A DNA stretch of 64,000 nucleotides, from contig JBBDIM010000118.1 of assembly GCA_040880405.1 (NCBI GenBank), forward strand, positions 1-64,000, given 5' to 3'. The position numbers and the translations under genes were made by a program. This DNA is from JBBDIM01 sp040880405 (GTDB lineage: Bacteria; Planctomycetota; Planctomycetia; Pirellulales; Pirellulaceae). Below are positions 40,710 to 50,233 of this stretch, piece after piece. How positions within the stretch are numbered: the first letter of the stretch is position 1; each line of letters opens with the position of its first letter. Under the pieces are notes generated by a model that was not told where the DNA came from, made no database searches, and saw only the letters and a list, made by a program, of their open reading frames with translations.

Positions 40710-42461
40710 TTAGAATTCCTCGAAGCCATCGTGTCCGGCACCGGCACCGACCAGGTCCAGTTCATGGGTATGGCCGCCTGAGCGTCCACTCTCGAAACCA
40801 CTTTCCGGACGAGCCGGAGCGGGCTTCCGAGTCACCACCTGCTTGGCCGGACGCGCCGGGGCATGAATCGACTTGTTGACCTTACCGGCCACCGTGTTCG
40901 ACTTCTCACCACGACCACTGTCCAGGACGAAGCGACGCACCAAGTCTTGCAGACCCTCAGCCTGGCCGGAGAGGCTTTCGGCAGTGCCGGAAAGTTCTTC
41001 GGTTTGCGAGGCGTTTTCCTGGGTGACCTGATCCATCTGGGCGACGGCGCGGTTCACTTGCTCGATCCCGATCGCCTGTTCGCGAGAAGCGGAGGAGATT
41101 TCCGAGATGATCTCGGTCACTCGTTTGACCGAGTTGATGATCTCTTCCAGCGTCTGCCCTGACTGGTTGACCAAGTCCGATCCGATCTCGACCTTGCGGA
41201 CCGAGTCTTGAATCAGGGTCTTGATCTCCTTGGCGGCGGCGGCACTGCGTTGTGCCAGATTGCGGACCTCACCGGCAACCACCGCGAATCCACGACCTTG
41301 CTCACCCGCCCTCGCGGCTTCCACTGCGGCGTTCAAGGCCAGCAGATTGGTCTGGAAGGCGATTTCATCAATGGTGGTGATGATATCAGCGATCCGCTTG
41401 GAGGATTCGTTGATTTCCCGCATTCCGGTCACCGCGTCGCCAACCACTTTACCACCCTTCTCGGCGACTTCACGTGAACTGGCCGAAAGCTGATTGGCCT
41501 GCTCCGCGTTGCTGGCGTTTTGCTTGATCGTAACGGTAATCTCTTCGAGGCTCGAAGCGGTCTCTTCCAGGCTGGAGGCTTGTTCCTGAGCACCGGTCGA
41601 AATCTCTTCCGAAGCGGAAGCCAACTCCTGCGAGGAACTTGCGACCCCATCGGCCACATTCCTGACATCGGACAATGCTTCCCGCATCGCGACAATTGCT
41701 CGGTTCAAGGCATTGGCCATGTCGCCGACTTCATCCTTGGTATCGATCTCGAGGCTCGTGGTGAAGTCCCCCTCGGCCACGATTTTCAAAACGGTCACGG
41801 CCCGATTCAGGGGGCCAGCGACAATTCTGGCAATGAAGATTCCAATCGCAAGTGCCAAGATGGTTCCTCCGGAAATCGTTACGACCAAAAAATAGAAGGC
41901 GGTGGCGTAGGTTTCGTCCCCTTTGCGATTCGCCGCATCGCCCGCGCTGGTCTTGATTTTAACCATCTCGGTTAGGACACCCTCAAACTTGTCCGTAATT
42001 ACTCGTGCGTCCCGAACCGCAGCAATCGCCTCGCTATCGTTCCCTGCGAGTTTTAGTTCCACAAGCTTGTCAATTTGCTCCATATATGCGGGAAACAATT
42101 TCTCAGCCTCGGCAACTTGGGCCATGCCATTGGGCAAGTAGAACGTAGGCTTTGCCTGGGCCATGCTTTCTTCATAGCTCTGTCGAAAACCCTCAATAAC
42201 CCCTTTGAGTTCGATTACTTCGGCCTGCTCTTTGGCCAACAAGACATTCCGCGCGGCCCGCGCAATTTGCAACACATTGATGTTGGCTTCTTTCGCCGCG
42301 GAAATACCCAGCAGTTCTTTATCATACATGTCGGTCATCATTTTGTTGATTTCGCCCATGCGAGTCACTCCCATATAACCGACGAACACCATAATCGCAC
42401 AAACCGTGGCGAAGCCGAGGACCAGCTTCTTCATCGTCTTCATGTTGTAGAACCAATTCAT
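40710..42461 (-). CDS. Methyl-accepting chemotaxis protein
   Basis: 583 residues. A first membrane helix (KKLVLGFATVCAIMVFVGYMGV) is followed by a periplasmic four-helix-bundle domain of about 150 residues. A second helix (FYFLVVTISGGTILALAIGIFIARIVAGP) then leads into a HAMP domain. The signalling domain has the hairpin tip EIAFQTNLLALNAAVEAARAGEQGRGFAVVAGEVRNLAQRSA-type sequence and Gln/Glu-rich methylation helices. The C-terminus is a long flexible tail ending DGFEEF, which could serve as a tether for CheR or CheB. The ligand is unknown. It lies between cheW and a hairpin terminator in the chemotaxis operon. Confidence 0.95.
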   Translation of the reverse strand: MNWFYNMKTMKKLVLGFATVCAIMVFVGYMGVTRMGEINKMMTDMYDKELLGISAAKEANINVLQIARAARNVLLAKEQAEVIELKGVIEGFRQSYEESMAQAKPTFYLPNGMAQVAEAEKLFPAYMEQIDKLVELKLAGNDSEAIAAVRDARVITDKFEGVLTEMVKIKTSAGDAANRKGDETYATAFYFLVVTISGGTILALAIGIFIARIVAGPLNRAVTVLKIVAEGDFTTSLEIDTKDEVGDMANALNRAIVAMREALSDVRNVADGVASSSQELASASEEISTGAQEQASSLEETASSLEEITVTIKQNASNAEQANQLSASSREVAEKGGKVVGDAVTGMREINESSKRIADIITTIDEIAFQTNLLALNAAVEAARAGEQGRGFAVVAGEVRNLAQRSAAAAKEIKTLIQDSVRKVEIGSDLVNQSGQTLEEIINSVKRVTEIISEISSASREQAIGIEQVNRAVAQMDQVTQENASQTEELSGTAESLSGQAEGLQDLVRRFVLDSGRGEKSNTVAGKVNKSIHAPARPAKQVVTRKPAPARPESGFESGRSGGHTHELDLVGAGAGHDGFEEF

Positions 42462-42606
42462 CGTAGATGTATCCTTTGGTAAAGGTGTTATTTTGTGTTT
42501 AGGGCCGTGTGCCCTGACTCATTGAAAAATAGTTCGATCCCTGAATCGTTGAATTCCGTCGTTTCGGTCGCATCGCATGCCCCCGAAGCAGTATTGGCGA
42601 ACTGGA

Positions 42607-43110
42607 TTAGGCCGCGATCTCCTCGACGATTTCCAGTTCCTCGACACCGATCAGCTTGCCGATGTCCAACAGCATTACCAGGCGGTCCTTCACCTTGCCC
42701 ATGCCACTGACATAGGAGGTATCAACCGAGCCGGCCAGTTCCGGGGTATCGCAGATATCCTCTTCCGGGATCTGCAATACGTCCGACACGGTGTCGACCA
42801 ACAGGCCCACGACCTTCGAACCGACGTTTACGACGATGATCACCGTGAATTGATCCTGCTCCTTCTCCGCCATCGAGAAGCGACTTCGCAAATCGATGAT
42901 CGGAACGACGGTACCGCGGAGGTTTAACACTCCTTTGACATAGTGAGGGGCGTTGGGAATCGGCGTCAGTCGCGAAAACCCTTTGATCTCCTGAACCTTC
43001 AGGATCTCGATTCCATATTCCTCCTGGTGGAGGGTGAACGTCAGGAATTGGTTGCCATCGGTCAGCGAATCGACAACCCTTGCCTGATGCTCGGAAATCT
43101 CATCAGTCAT
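42607..43110 (-). CDS. cheW: Chemotaxis coupling protein CheW
   Basis: 167 residues from the ATG at 43110, with TTGGAGA seven bases upstream; the frame extends to 43134 without a better site. A single CheW domain is present: FLTFTLHQEEYGIEILKVQEI, then YVKGVLNLRGTVVPIIDLRSRF and VGLLVDTVSDVLQIPEEDI. It links the receptor to CheA. The 145-bp space between cheW and mcp is longer than the other gaps and could hold an additional promoter or processing site. Confidence 0.95.
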   Translation of the reverse strand: MTDEISEHQARVVDSLTDGNQFLTFTLHQEEYGIEILKVQEIKGFSRLTPIPNAPHYVKGVLNLRGTVVPIIDLRSRFSMAEKEQDQFTVIIVVNVGSKVVGLLVDTVSDVLQIPEEDICDTPELAGSVDTSYVSGMGKVKDRLVMLLDIGKLIGVEELEIVEEIAA

Positions 43111-43178
43111 CTTTTTCTCCAAGGAAAACAACAAACCAGGTAACGAACGTGAATCTCACGTCGAATCGACGCAATGTT

Positions 43179-45197
43179 TTATTGCCCGCGGGTCAGGCCC
43201 GCGACGTCCAGGATGAAGGCGACTCGGCCATCTCCCAGAATGGTGGCACCACCGACACCCTCGACCTTTTGATAGTTTTTCTCAACGCTTTTCATGACCA
43301 CCTGCTGCTGGCCGTGCAATTCATCGACTAGTAGTCCAACGCGATTGTTTTGATGTTCCAGGATGATCACTAGCCCTTCGCACGGATCGCTCGATGCCGG
43401 GGTGACGCCGAATCGCTGATGCAGCCGAACCAGCGGCAGCGGCTCGTTGCGAACAAGAATCACTTCCTTCTTACCCGCAACGGTTTGGACCTGACGGGAA
43501 TCGAGTCGAATTGATTCGACGACCGAGAGCAGCGGAATGATGTAAATCTCGCCCGCAAGGCCAACCGTTAACCCATCGAGAATCGCCATTGTCAGTGGCA
43601 GTTTGATGGTCAAGGTGCAGCCCTTGCCCAGCGTCGAATCGAGTTCGACGACACCACTCAGGTTTTCGATATTCTTGCGCACCACATCCATGCCCACACC
43701 GCGTCCGGAGACTTTGGTCACCTGGGCCGCCGTGGAAAAACCGGCATGGAAGATAAGGGCGTGGATCTGCCGATCGGTGAGCGGTTCGTCGGCGCGGATC
43801 AGTCCCCGTTCGATCGCTTTGGCTTTAATTCGCTCGGTATCGAGTCCTCGACCATCGTCCTTGATTTCAATCGCGACGCTGCCACCATCGTGGAAGGCAC
43901 TAATCCGCAGCACTCCCTGGGCCGACTTCCCCGCGGCCAAGCGTTCCTCCGCAGGCTCCAGTCCATGATCGAGCGCGTTACGAACCAAGTGAACCAGCGG
44001 ATCCTGAATTTCTTCAATCACCTGCTTGTCGACCTCGGTATCCTCACCGCAGATTTGCAGGTCGACTTCCCGGTTCAGCTCCGAAGCCAAGTCTCGCACG
44101 AGACGCGGCAATCGCCGAAAGACGGTCGACATCGGCAACAGCCGAACCGCCATCACCTGTTCCTGCAGATCTCGCGTGGTCGTATCGACGAGCGCCATCG
44201 CTTCGATTAGCGGTAGTTGATCGGCGGCACCGGTCGCGCCAATTGTCTGGTTGAGCACCGAGTTCGCGATCACCAATTCACCCACGGTGTTGATCAGGTG
44301 TTCCACTTTCTTGAGCGAAACACGGATCGACTCGTTACTATCCTCGACACTACCGCTCCGCGCGGGAGCCGGTTTACGGACAGTTGGCTGGCTGGATTCC
44401 TGGTTTCCAGGGGCCTTGGGGGAAGGTTCGTTTGAAATGTCGGGAGTTGCTTGCTCGACCGACGGTTCCGCCGGTAGGGGATCGGAAATCTGATGAGGGT
44501 TCAGCCGCGTGATCTCGACTTGGCCGTCGTCGTCCACGAATTCGAAAATGTCTTCTATCGACTGGACCGGCTCCCGAGTCTCCAGTTCCACGCACCACGC
44601 GAGATAGCACTTTTGCGTATCAAATTCCGACAAATCTGGCACGCTATCCGTTTGCATTTCGAGAGATAGAATACTCCCGACCTGGGGAAGCGACTCAATC
44701 AACAACAGTGGATCAACGCCTCTTCGGACGAGCGACTTATAAGGAGTGAACCGGATCTCATACCGTGGCATCTCCTGAGCGGAATCGGTCTGGGGGGGTC
44801 CTTCTTCGGAGACGGCCAACGCGGATTGCAACTGATCGGCCAGCAGGGTGCTCTCCTCGGTCTCGCACGAAAGTCCCTGCTTAGCGCAGTTCACCAAGTC
44901 ACGCAGGCAATCGGTGGACCGGAGCAGCAAGTCGACATTCTCACCGCTCGGACTGACTGCGCCATCGCGCATGTTGTCAAGCAGTTCCTCCACGCGATGC
45001 GTGAAGTTGGCGATCTCCGGCAACCCCAACATTCCGCTATTGCCCTTGATGGTATGGGCGGCGCGAAAGATGGTGTTCAGCAAGTCGGGGTCTTCGTAGG
45101 ACTTTTCGAGCAGGAGCAAACCCTCTTCGATTTGCCCCAACTGCTCGTCGGTCTCTTCAAAAAAACCGAGCAGGAATTCTTCTAGTTCCAAACTCAT
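43179..45197 (-). CDS. cheA: Chemotaxis histidine kinase CheA
   Basis: 672 residues from the ATG at 45197, with GGGAG eight bases upstream; a GTG at 45206 is too close to it. Domains in order: HPt with phospho-His H48 (RAAHTIKGNSG), a middle domain (about 145-235, YEIRFTPYKSLVRRGVDP) of the kind found in planctomycete CheAs, a Pro/Ser/Glu-rich linker, the dimerisation helices (SIRVSLKKVEHLINTVGEL), the ATPase (HLVRNALDHGLE; GRGVGMDVV) and a C-terminal CheW-like domain. It phosphorylates CheY and CheB in response to receptor state. It lies 18 bp after cheY. Confidence 0.96.
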   Translation of the reverse strand: MSLELEEFLLGFFEETDEQLGQIEEGLLLLEKSYEDPDLLNTIFRAAHTIKGNSGMLGLPEIANFTHRVEELLDNMRDGAVSPSGENVDLLLRSTDCLRDLVNCAKQGLSCETEESTLLADQLQSALAVSEEGPPQTDSAQEMPRYEIRFTPYKSLVRRGVDPLLLIESLPQVGSILSLEMQTDSVPDLSEFDTQKCYLAWCVELETREPVQSIEDIFEFVDDDGQVEITRLNPHQISDPLPAEPSVEQATPDISNEPSPKAPGNQESSQPTVRKPAPARSGSVEDSNESIRVSLKKVEHLINTVGELVIANSVLNQTIGATGAADQLPLIEAMALVDTTTRDLQEQVMAVRLLPMSTVFRRLPRLVRDLASELNREVDLQICGEDTEVDKQVIEEIQDPLVHLVRNALDHGLEPAEERLAAGKSAQGVLRISAFHDGGSVAIEIKDDGRGLDTERIKAKAIERGLIRADEPLTDRQIHALIFHAGFSTAAQVTKVSGRGVGMDVVRKNIENLSGVVELDSTLGKGCTLTIKLPLTMAILDGLTVGLAGEIYIIPLLSVVESIRLDSRQVQTVAGKKEVILVRNEPLPLVRLHQRFGVTPASSDPCEGLVIILEHQNNRVGLLVDELHGQQQVVMKSVEKNYQKVEGVGGATILGDGRVAFILDVAGLTRGQ

Positions 45198-45215
45198 CGT
45201 TGGCACTCCCAGGAT

Positions 45216-45581
45216 CTAACGTACGACTTTGCCAACCGCGCCCAACAAGGTCGCAGGTTCAAATGGCTTGACAATCCAACCGGTTGCTCCGGCCGCCTTG
45301 CCCGCCTGCTTTCGCTCTGGCGCGTTCTCGGTGGTGAGCATTAATATTGGGGCATGCCGCGAGAGACTATCTTTCCGGGCCTGCTGAATGAACGTGATGC
45401 CGTCCATCACCGGCATATTCAAATCGGTGATGATCAAGTCAAAGGCTTTGGCCTTGGCCTGATCGAGGGCGGTTTGGCCATTGTCCGCTTCAACCACGGT
45501 GTAACCCGCATCCTGAAGCGTGAAAGTGACCATCTGCCGCATGGTGTTCGAGTCGTCGATAACCAGGGCGTGCTTCGACAT
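45216..45581 (-). CDS. cheY: Chemotaxis response regulator CheY
   Basis: 121 residues, a single receiver domain. The acidic pair is D9-D10 (LVIDDSNTMR), the phospho-acceptor D53 (ITDLNMPVMDG), the switch Thr lies in LMLTTEN, and the conserved Lys is in WIVKPFEP. The NTMRQMV and TTENAPERK segments are typical of CheY encoded next to cheA. It carries the signal to the flagellar switch or other motility output. It lies 24 bp downstream of the CheZ-like gene. Confidence 0.96.
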   Translation of the reverse strand: MSKHALVIDDSNTMRQMVTFTLQDAGYTVVEADNGQTALDQAKAKAFDLIITDLNMPVMDGITFIQQARKDSLSRHAPILMLTTENAPERKQAGKAAGATGWIVKPFEPATLLGAVGKVVR

Positions 45582-45605
45582 TGTCTTACCTCGGTGAATA
45601 CTGGG

Positions 45606-46037
45606 TTAAAAAAGTTCGATTGCCGGAGCGGTTTGGTCCGGACGGATGAATCGCTGGCCAGCCGTATCGGGTTCCAGCTCCCTGCGATCTCTGAATTCGT
45701 GTTTAGCCCGCTGCATGGTGTCGGTCGCATGCCCCAGCGAATGGGTGGCCGCCGTCAACATTTGGGTCACCGCGTCATGGAACTGAAATCGAGTGAACAA
45801 CTGCTGGACGATGTCGTTGACCTCGTCCAGCACATCGGCGGAAACGGCGACGCCCGGCTTCAAGCCTCGCATGAGCGTGGCAAGACGAAGAAACCGCTCG
45901 CAACTCGCGGGCACTTCCTCATCGATCCGCTGGGACGCCGCCGAAATAAGGTCCGACGCGTACTGGATTTCCGCTAGCAGGGAGTCGTTCGAACGGCGAG
46001 ACCGCGTTTCGTCCGGGAAAATGGGTGAATTACTCAT
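45606..46037 (-). CDS. Helical chemotaxis protein, possible CheZ-like phosphatase
   Basis: 143 residues from the ATG at 46037, with GAGGAG ten bases upstream. The sequence is predicted to be all helical. One helix reads LFTRFQFHDAVTQML, giving D88-x3-Q92. CheZ uses a DxxxQ pair on a helix (DLTGQ in E. coli) to dephosphorylate CheY-P, and a preceding FQ is also typical. The gene sits directly before cheY, where an antagonist would be expected, and no cheC or cheX is seen nearby. The rest of the protein is shorter than enteric CheZ. The CheZ assignment is inference from this motif and context. Confidence 0.6.
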   Translation of the reverse strand: MSNSPIFPDETRSRRSNDSLLAEIQYASDLISAASQRIDEEVPASCERFLRLATLMRGLKPGVAVSADVLDEVNDIVQQLFTRFQFHDAVTQMLTAATHSLGHATDTMQRAKHEFRDRRELEPDTAGQRFIRPDQTAPAIELF

Positions 46038-46105
46038 TTGGCAACGACTCCTCGTCAACGGCTTGAATCAAAGATGAAAGTCAGAAACGAATGCTTAGAG
46101 GCGTC

Positions 46106-46435
46106 TCAGAGCTCCGCGTCGTCGGAAATCAACCCGCTCGCGCCGATCAAACCGAGTTGATGCTCAAGGCTTGGCTCAACCGCGATCAGCTTCAACGTCT
46201 TTCCAGCGTTGCGAGCCTCCTTGGCCGCGGTGACTAGCAATTCCAAATTGCCCAAGGAAAGCCGTTCGACGTTTTGCAGAGAAATCTCGATTCGCTTGCG
46301 CCGCTTCAACAATTGCTGGAGTTGCGCTAGCAGCGCCGCGTGTTGGTCAGGCATGCGATAGTCGGCTAGTTGCAGTGGCTGGGGACGTTGTGTGCGACGC
46401 GTCGGTGCGGGATCGAGATCTAGGGTGGCAGACAT
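46106..46435 (-). CDS. STAS-domain protein (MlaB/anti-sigma-antagonist-like)
   Basis: 109 residues from the ATG at 46435. The central part LLKRRKRIEISLQNVERLSLGNLELLVTAAKEARNAGKTLKLIAV has the strand-helix pattern of a STAS domain, with the usual Ser replaced or shifted (LSLGNLE). The C-terminal helix (LEHQLGLIGASGLI) fits the fold. It is the first gene of the chemotaxis run, 68 bp before the CheZ-like gene. STAS proteins are found at the head of several chemotaxis operons; the partner and whether it is phosphorylated are unknown. Confidence 0.75.
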   Translation of the reverse strand: MSATLDLDPAPTRRTQRPQPLQLADYRMPDQHAALLAQLQQLLKRRKRIEISLQNVERLSLGNLELLVTAAKEARNAGKTLKLIAVEPSLEHQLGLIGASGLISDDAEL

Positions 46436-47229
46436 ACGGAGTATCTCTAGGTGTGGCTGGCAAAGGGGGGAACGGGATATCGCCGTGAGATTCCAGCATT
46501 CGTGTGGAAATAGATCAGGCGAGTCCGATGACTTTGAAGTCACGCAAAACTAGGCCCGAGAAACGAACCCGTCGAATGAGGGACAAGTTCTTTTCGGGTT
46601 TCCGAAACGTGAAACGCGCAAACCACCTCTGCGACAGCTTGGTGCGGCAATCCGCAGTTGAGATACACGTCGCGTGATTGGAACGTGAAATCATTTCACT
46701 AATCGAGATGTAGTGACCTGCCGATGAACTAATTCGCCCCTTCGCTTGTGGTGTCAATTGCGTCAGGCAAACTAGCGATTTAGGGAAGACTCCCCGCTTC
46801 ACAGACACCTAAGGGAAGTTAGTCCCCGTTACGCGTAAATGGACGCCGATGAATTGGGACCAAATGTCAGGTCCATTCCAACGGCGTGCGCGCGGAACAT
46901 CGGACCTCCCTAAGCTCCACGTGCCCCCCGAGGTCGGGTAAACCTCGCAATTACCGTAAAAGGCTTTTCGTTTTTCATTCACACTCGTTAATGGGGCACA
47001 TCGGGCATGTCCGATACCCAAAGTGTATTTGCGGGTCTGAAATGTAATCCGAAAGCAAGGCAGGAATTACAGCCCCAACGAAAGTACGCTCGGAATCCAA
47101 GGGGCAGCTTGGCAACTTCGCATGAATATCATGCGCGGAAGATGACTCCCCGTCGGATAAGAAATTGGTCGATTCGGTCGAGCATGCCCCTGGCATCGCC
47201 GTCTTATCAACCCTCCCTCTTTCAACGGT
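46436..47229. other. 794-bp divergent region upstream of the chemotaxis operon
   Basis: It must hold the minus-strand promoter for the chemotaxis genes and the plus-strand promoter for the regulator at 47230. A TGACTT-TG-AAGTCA palindrome lies at 46529-46542, about 95 bp from the STAS start. No gene or clear promoter is recognised in the rest. Confidence 0.45.
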
Positions 47230-47991
47230 ATGCCAGCATCTTCTGAAAGTTCAATCGCGATGGAAAATACGACTCGACCGGCCTTTTATGTCGTCGACGC
47301 CCACACCGAGGCCAGGCTGCAAACCGTGCAGCTCATTCAAGCCAATGGCTTCCCCTATATGGAATTCACCTGCGGAGAGCAGTTTCTCTCAAACTCCCTG
47401 CCTACCGGCCCAGCGTGTGTCATCCTCGACCTGCTGGATGGCTGTGCCCTTGGACTCAAAGTCCAGTCGCGAATCAATCTCATGAACCGGCCTTGGCCGG
47501 TCCTCTTTCATACCGCCAGTCGTTGCCTTCCCTCGGCCATCCAGGCGTTAAAGGCGGGAGCCCTCGATTTCCTGTTCAAGCACGAGAAATCCGACCATTT
47601 GGCCGCCATTTTGCCAGCGGCGGCAGAAGAAGCAACCACGCGATATCAGCGGTTTGTGCAGCAGGAAGCTTATCGCCAACGCTATGAGAGCCTCACGGCG
47701 TCCGAACGATCGGTACTGCAAATGCTCCTCCAGGGTCTACTTAACAAGCAGATCGCCGCGCGGCTGGATCTCACCGTGCGAACTATTGAGATGCGGAGGG
47801 CGACCATTGTGAAGAAGATGGGCGTCTCTTCCGTCATGGAACTGATTGGCGTTGCGGCCCGCTTCGAGCAGATCGTGCCCCCTCCCTCGTCCGATATTCC
47901 CCGCCATCATTTCCCGACCCTCCCCCCTGAGGTCTTTCCCGGAAAAACACCACCCCAGATTGACGCCACGCTGGAGGAGTTGCTGCCATAA
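47230..47991 (+). CDS. FixJ/NarL-type response regulator
   Basis: 253 residues (ATG 47230; ATG 47260 is an alternative that starts just before the receiver). The receiver-like domain has AFYVVDAHTEA and the likely phospho-acceptor in CVILDLLDGC, with a Lys in FLFKHEKSD, but the first acidic pair is reduced to one Asp. The C-terminal LuxR-type helix-turn-helix is clear: LTASERSVLQMLLQGLLNKQIAARLDLTVRTIEMRRATI. A Pro-rich tail of about 40 residues follows. It would bind DNA and act on transcription. The hybrid kinase 140 bp downstream on the same strand is a candidate partner. Confidence 0.88.
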   Translation: MPASSESSIAMENTTRPAFYVVDAHTEARLQTVQLIQANGFPYMEFTCGEQFLSNSLPTGPACVILDLLDGCALGLKVQSRINLMNRPWPVLFHTASRCLPSAIQALKAGALDFLFKHEKSDHLAAILPAAAEEATTRYQRFVQQEAYRQRYESLTASERSVLQMLLQGLLNKQIAARLDLTVRTIEMRRATIVKKMGVSSVMELIGVAARFEQIVPPPSSDIPRHHFPTLPPEVFPGKTPPQIDATLEELLP

Positions 47992-48131
47992 GGCGATCAA
48001 AGGCACCGGCGCTGCGGTATTCGCGCTAATGCTGGTTTCGGGTTCCCGAATTCGGAAGATGTCCAGAGGATTGATGGCGTAGGCTAGATTGTCGCCTGTC
48101 ACACATCACCTTTTCCTGGGCATCAATCCAC

Positions 48132-50228
48132 ATGACCGCAGTCGAGCAACCCACACCTTCAAACGAATCCGCACGGCTCCAAGCCCTTTATCAGTGCGGG
48201 ATTCTGGATACCGAAGCAGAGCAGTCGTTTGACGACTTGGTGATGCTAGCAGCGGATATATGCCAGGTTCCCATCGCATTAGTCTCTTTGGTGGATGACT
48301 CGCGGCAGTGGTTCAAAGCCCGCTTGGGCGTCGATGTCTGTGAGACCCCAAGGGCAATCTCGTTTTGTACCCACGCGATCTGCGAAACGGACCTGTTTGT
48401 GGTACCCGATGCCTTGCAGGACGAACGATTCCGCGACAATGTGCTGGTAACCGAGCCTCCGCACATTCGATTCTACGCGGGCATGCCCCTGATACTGGAA
48501 GGGAAGTACGCGATCGGCACCCTGTGCGTGATCGATCAACAACCGCGCCAACTCACCCCTCGTCAATTACAGTCGCTAGAGGCACTGGGCCGACAGGTCG
48601 TCAACCAAATCGAGCTTCGCTTGCACGTCCATGATCTGGACCTGATCGCATCCAAGCAAACGGCCCGGAAGCAGCTTTACCGGCAGGTAGCCAAGCGATT
48701 CCAGCGCATGAGCGAGAAGATGCCTGTCGGTATCTTCGAGAGTGATGAACAGGGCAACATCCAATATGCCAACACCGCCTGGCGAGAAATTGTGCAGCCC
48801 TCGGACCAAACATCCCATTTGAATTGGCTGGAGTTGATCGCCCCGGATGATCGAGAAGGAGTCCAACGTGGGTTTCTGCGGGCGATGAAAACCGGCAAGA
48901 CGTTTTCCCTAACGCATCGCGTCTTGACGAATCACTTGGAACCACGCTGGGTCGAGATCGTCGGCGCGCCGGTTTTGGATTCCGAGACGCCCCACTTTCT
49001 GGCAACGCTGCACGATGTCTCCGCCAAAATTCAAAGCCAACAGGAACTGGTTCGTGCCCGCGACGCGGCCGAGGCGGCGGCCAGGTCGAAGTCGGAATTT
49101 TTGGCCAACATGAGCCATGAAATCCGGACGCCCATGACGGCGATCTTGGGGTATACCGACATATTGGCCGACGAGGCCGAGCTATCCGAGTCCAGCTTTC
49201 AGCGTAACGCCCTGCGTACGATCCAAGATAATGGTCGATATTTGCTAACGCTTTTGAACGATATCCTCGATATCTCCAAAATCGAGGCGGGAGGGCTAGA
49301 GATCGATTGGCAGGATTGCCCCTTGCACGACTTGGTCCAGCATGTTTATTCGCTGCATTCGCCCAGGGCCAAGGAAAAAGAAATAGAGTTGACGCTGACC
49401 ATCTCGGAGGACGTTCCCTTATTGGTTCGTTCCGATGGGACGCGACTCCGCCAAATTCTGATTAATCTACTCGGTAACGCGATCAAGTTCACTTCTCGCG
49501 GATTCGTACGGGTCACTATCGGCTATGACCAAGGCTGGTTGACGGCCGAGGTTTTTGACACCGGGATTGGAATCAGCGAAGAACAACTCGGCAGGTTATT
49601 TCAGCCGTTCTCACAGGCCGACGCCTCCACGATACGACGCTTCGGCGGCACCGGGCTTGGGCTGTACATCGCTAGTCGTTTAGCCGAAATGATGCGGGGT
49701 GGTATCGACGTGGAAAGCGAAGAGGAGGTCGGCAGCAAATTCACCCTCCGATTACCGGCACCCATCATTCAGGAATCGAAGCAACGAACCGCCCCCGAAC
49801 CGACACTCCGCGAGGTCCGGCCACTAAATTGCCGCATCCTCCTGGCCGAGGATGGACTCGACAATCAGCGGTTGATCGCAACGATCCTGCAAAACCGAGG
49901 GGCCAAAGTCACCGTCGTCGAGGATGGCGAGGCCGCCTTTCAAGCAGCCATCACGGCGTACCGCTGTGGCGAACCGTTTGATGTGATCCTCATGGATCTC
50001 CAAATGCCGGTGCTCGACGGCTACGCGGCGATCGCGAAACTCCGAGCGGTAGACTATCCCGGTTCGATTATCGCACTAACAGCGAATGCCATGAAAGAGG
50101 AACGCGGGCGCTACCTTGACCTAGGGTGCGATTTCTTTCTGGAGAAGCCGATTGATCGTACGGCGCTGTTCACCACCATTCAAGCGGCGATGCTGCGGCG
50201 GAATACAATGGAGTGCGCGACGGTCTAA
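48132..50228 (+). CDS. GAF-PAS hybrid sensor histidine kinase
   Basis: 698 residues, no membrane segments. Residues about 10-175 are a GAF domain of the common LDTEAEQSFDDLV type. A short helical link leads to a PAS domain (about 195-315, MPVGIFESDEQGNIQYANTAW). HisKA carries the phospho-His in NMSHEIRTPM; the ATPase has LGNAIKFTSRG and FGGTGLGLYI. The C-terminal receiver has RILLAEDG and DVILMDLQMPVLDGY. It is a soluble hybrid kinase whose signal is unknown. The cognate output may be the FixJ-like regulator encoded just upstream. Confidence 0.94.
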   Translation: MTAVEQPTPSNESARLQALYQCGILDTEAEQSFDDLVMLAADICQVPIALVSLVDDSRQWFKARLGVDVCETPRAISFCTHAICETDLFVVPDALQDERFRDNVLVTEPPHIRFYAGMPLILEGKYAIGTLCVIDQQPRQLTPRQLQSLEALGRQVVNQIELRLHVHDLDLIASKQTARKQLYRQVAKRFQRMSEKMPVGIFESDEQGNIQYANTAWREIVQPSDQTSHLNWLELIAPDDREGVQRGFLRAMKTGKTFSLTHRVLTNHLEPRWVEIVGAPVLDSETPHFLATLHDVSAKIQSQQELVRARDAAEAAARSKSEFLANMSHEIRTPMTAILGYTDILADEAELSESSFQRNALRTIQDNGRYLLTLLNDILDISKIEAGGLEIDWQDCPLHDLVQHVYSLHSPRAKEKEIELTLTISEDVPLLVRSDGTRLRQILINLLGNAIKFTSRGFVRVTIGYDQGWLTAEVFDTGIGISEEQLGRLFQPFSQADASTIRRFGGTGLGLYIASRLAEMMRGGIDVESEEEVGSKFTLRLPAPIIQESKQRTAPEPTLREVRPLNCRILLAEDGLDNQRLIATILQNRGAKVTVVEDGEAAFQAAITAYRCGEPFDVILMDLQMPVLDGYAAIAKLRAVDYPGSIIALTANAMKEERGRYLDLGCDFFLEKPIDRTALFTTIQAAMLRRNTMECATV

Positions 50229-50233
50229 CCTGC

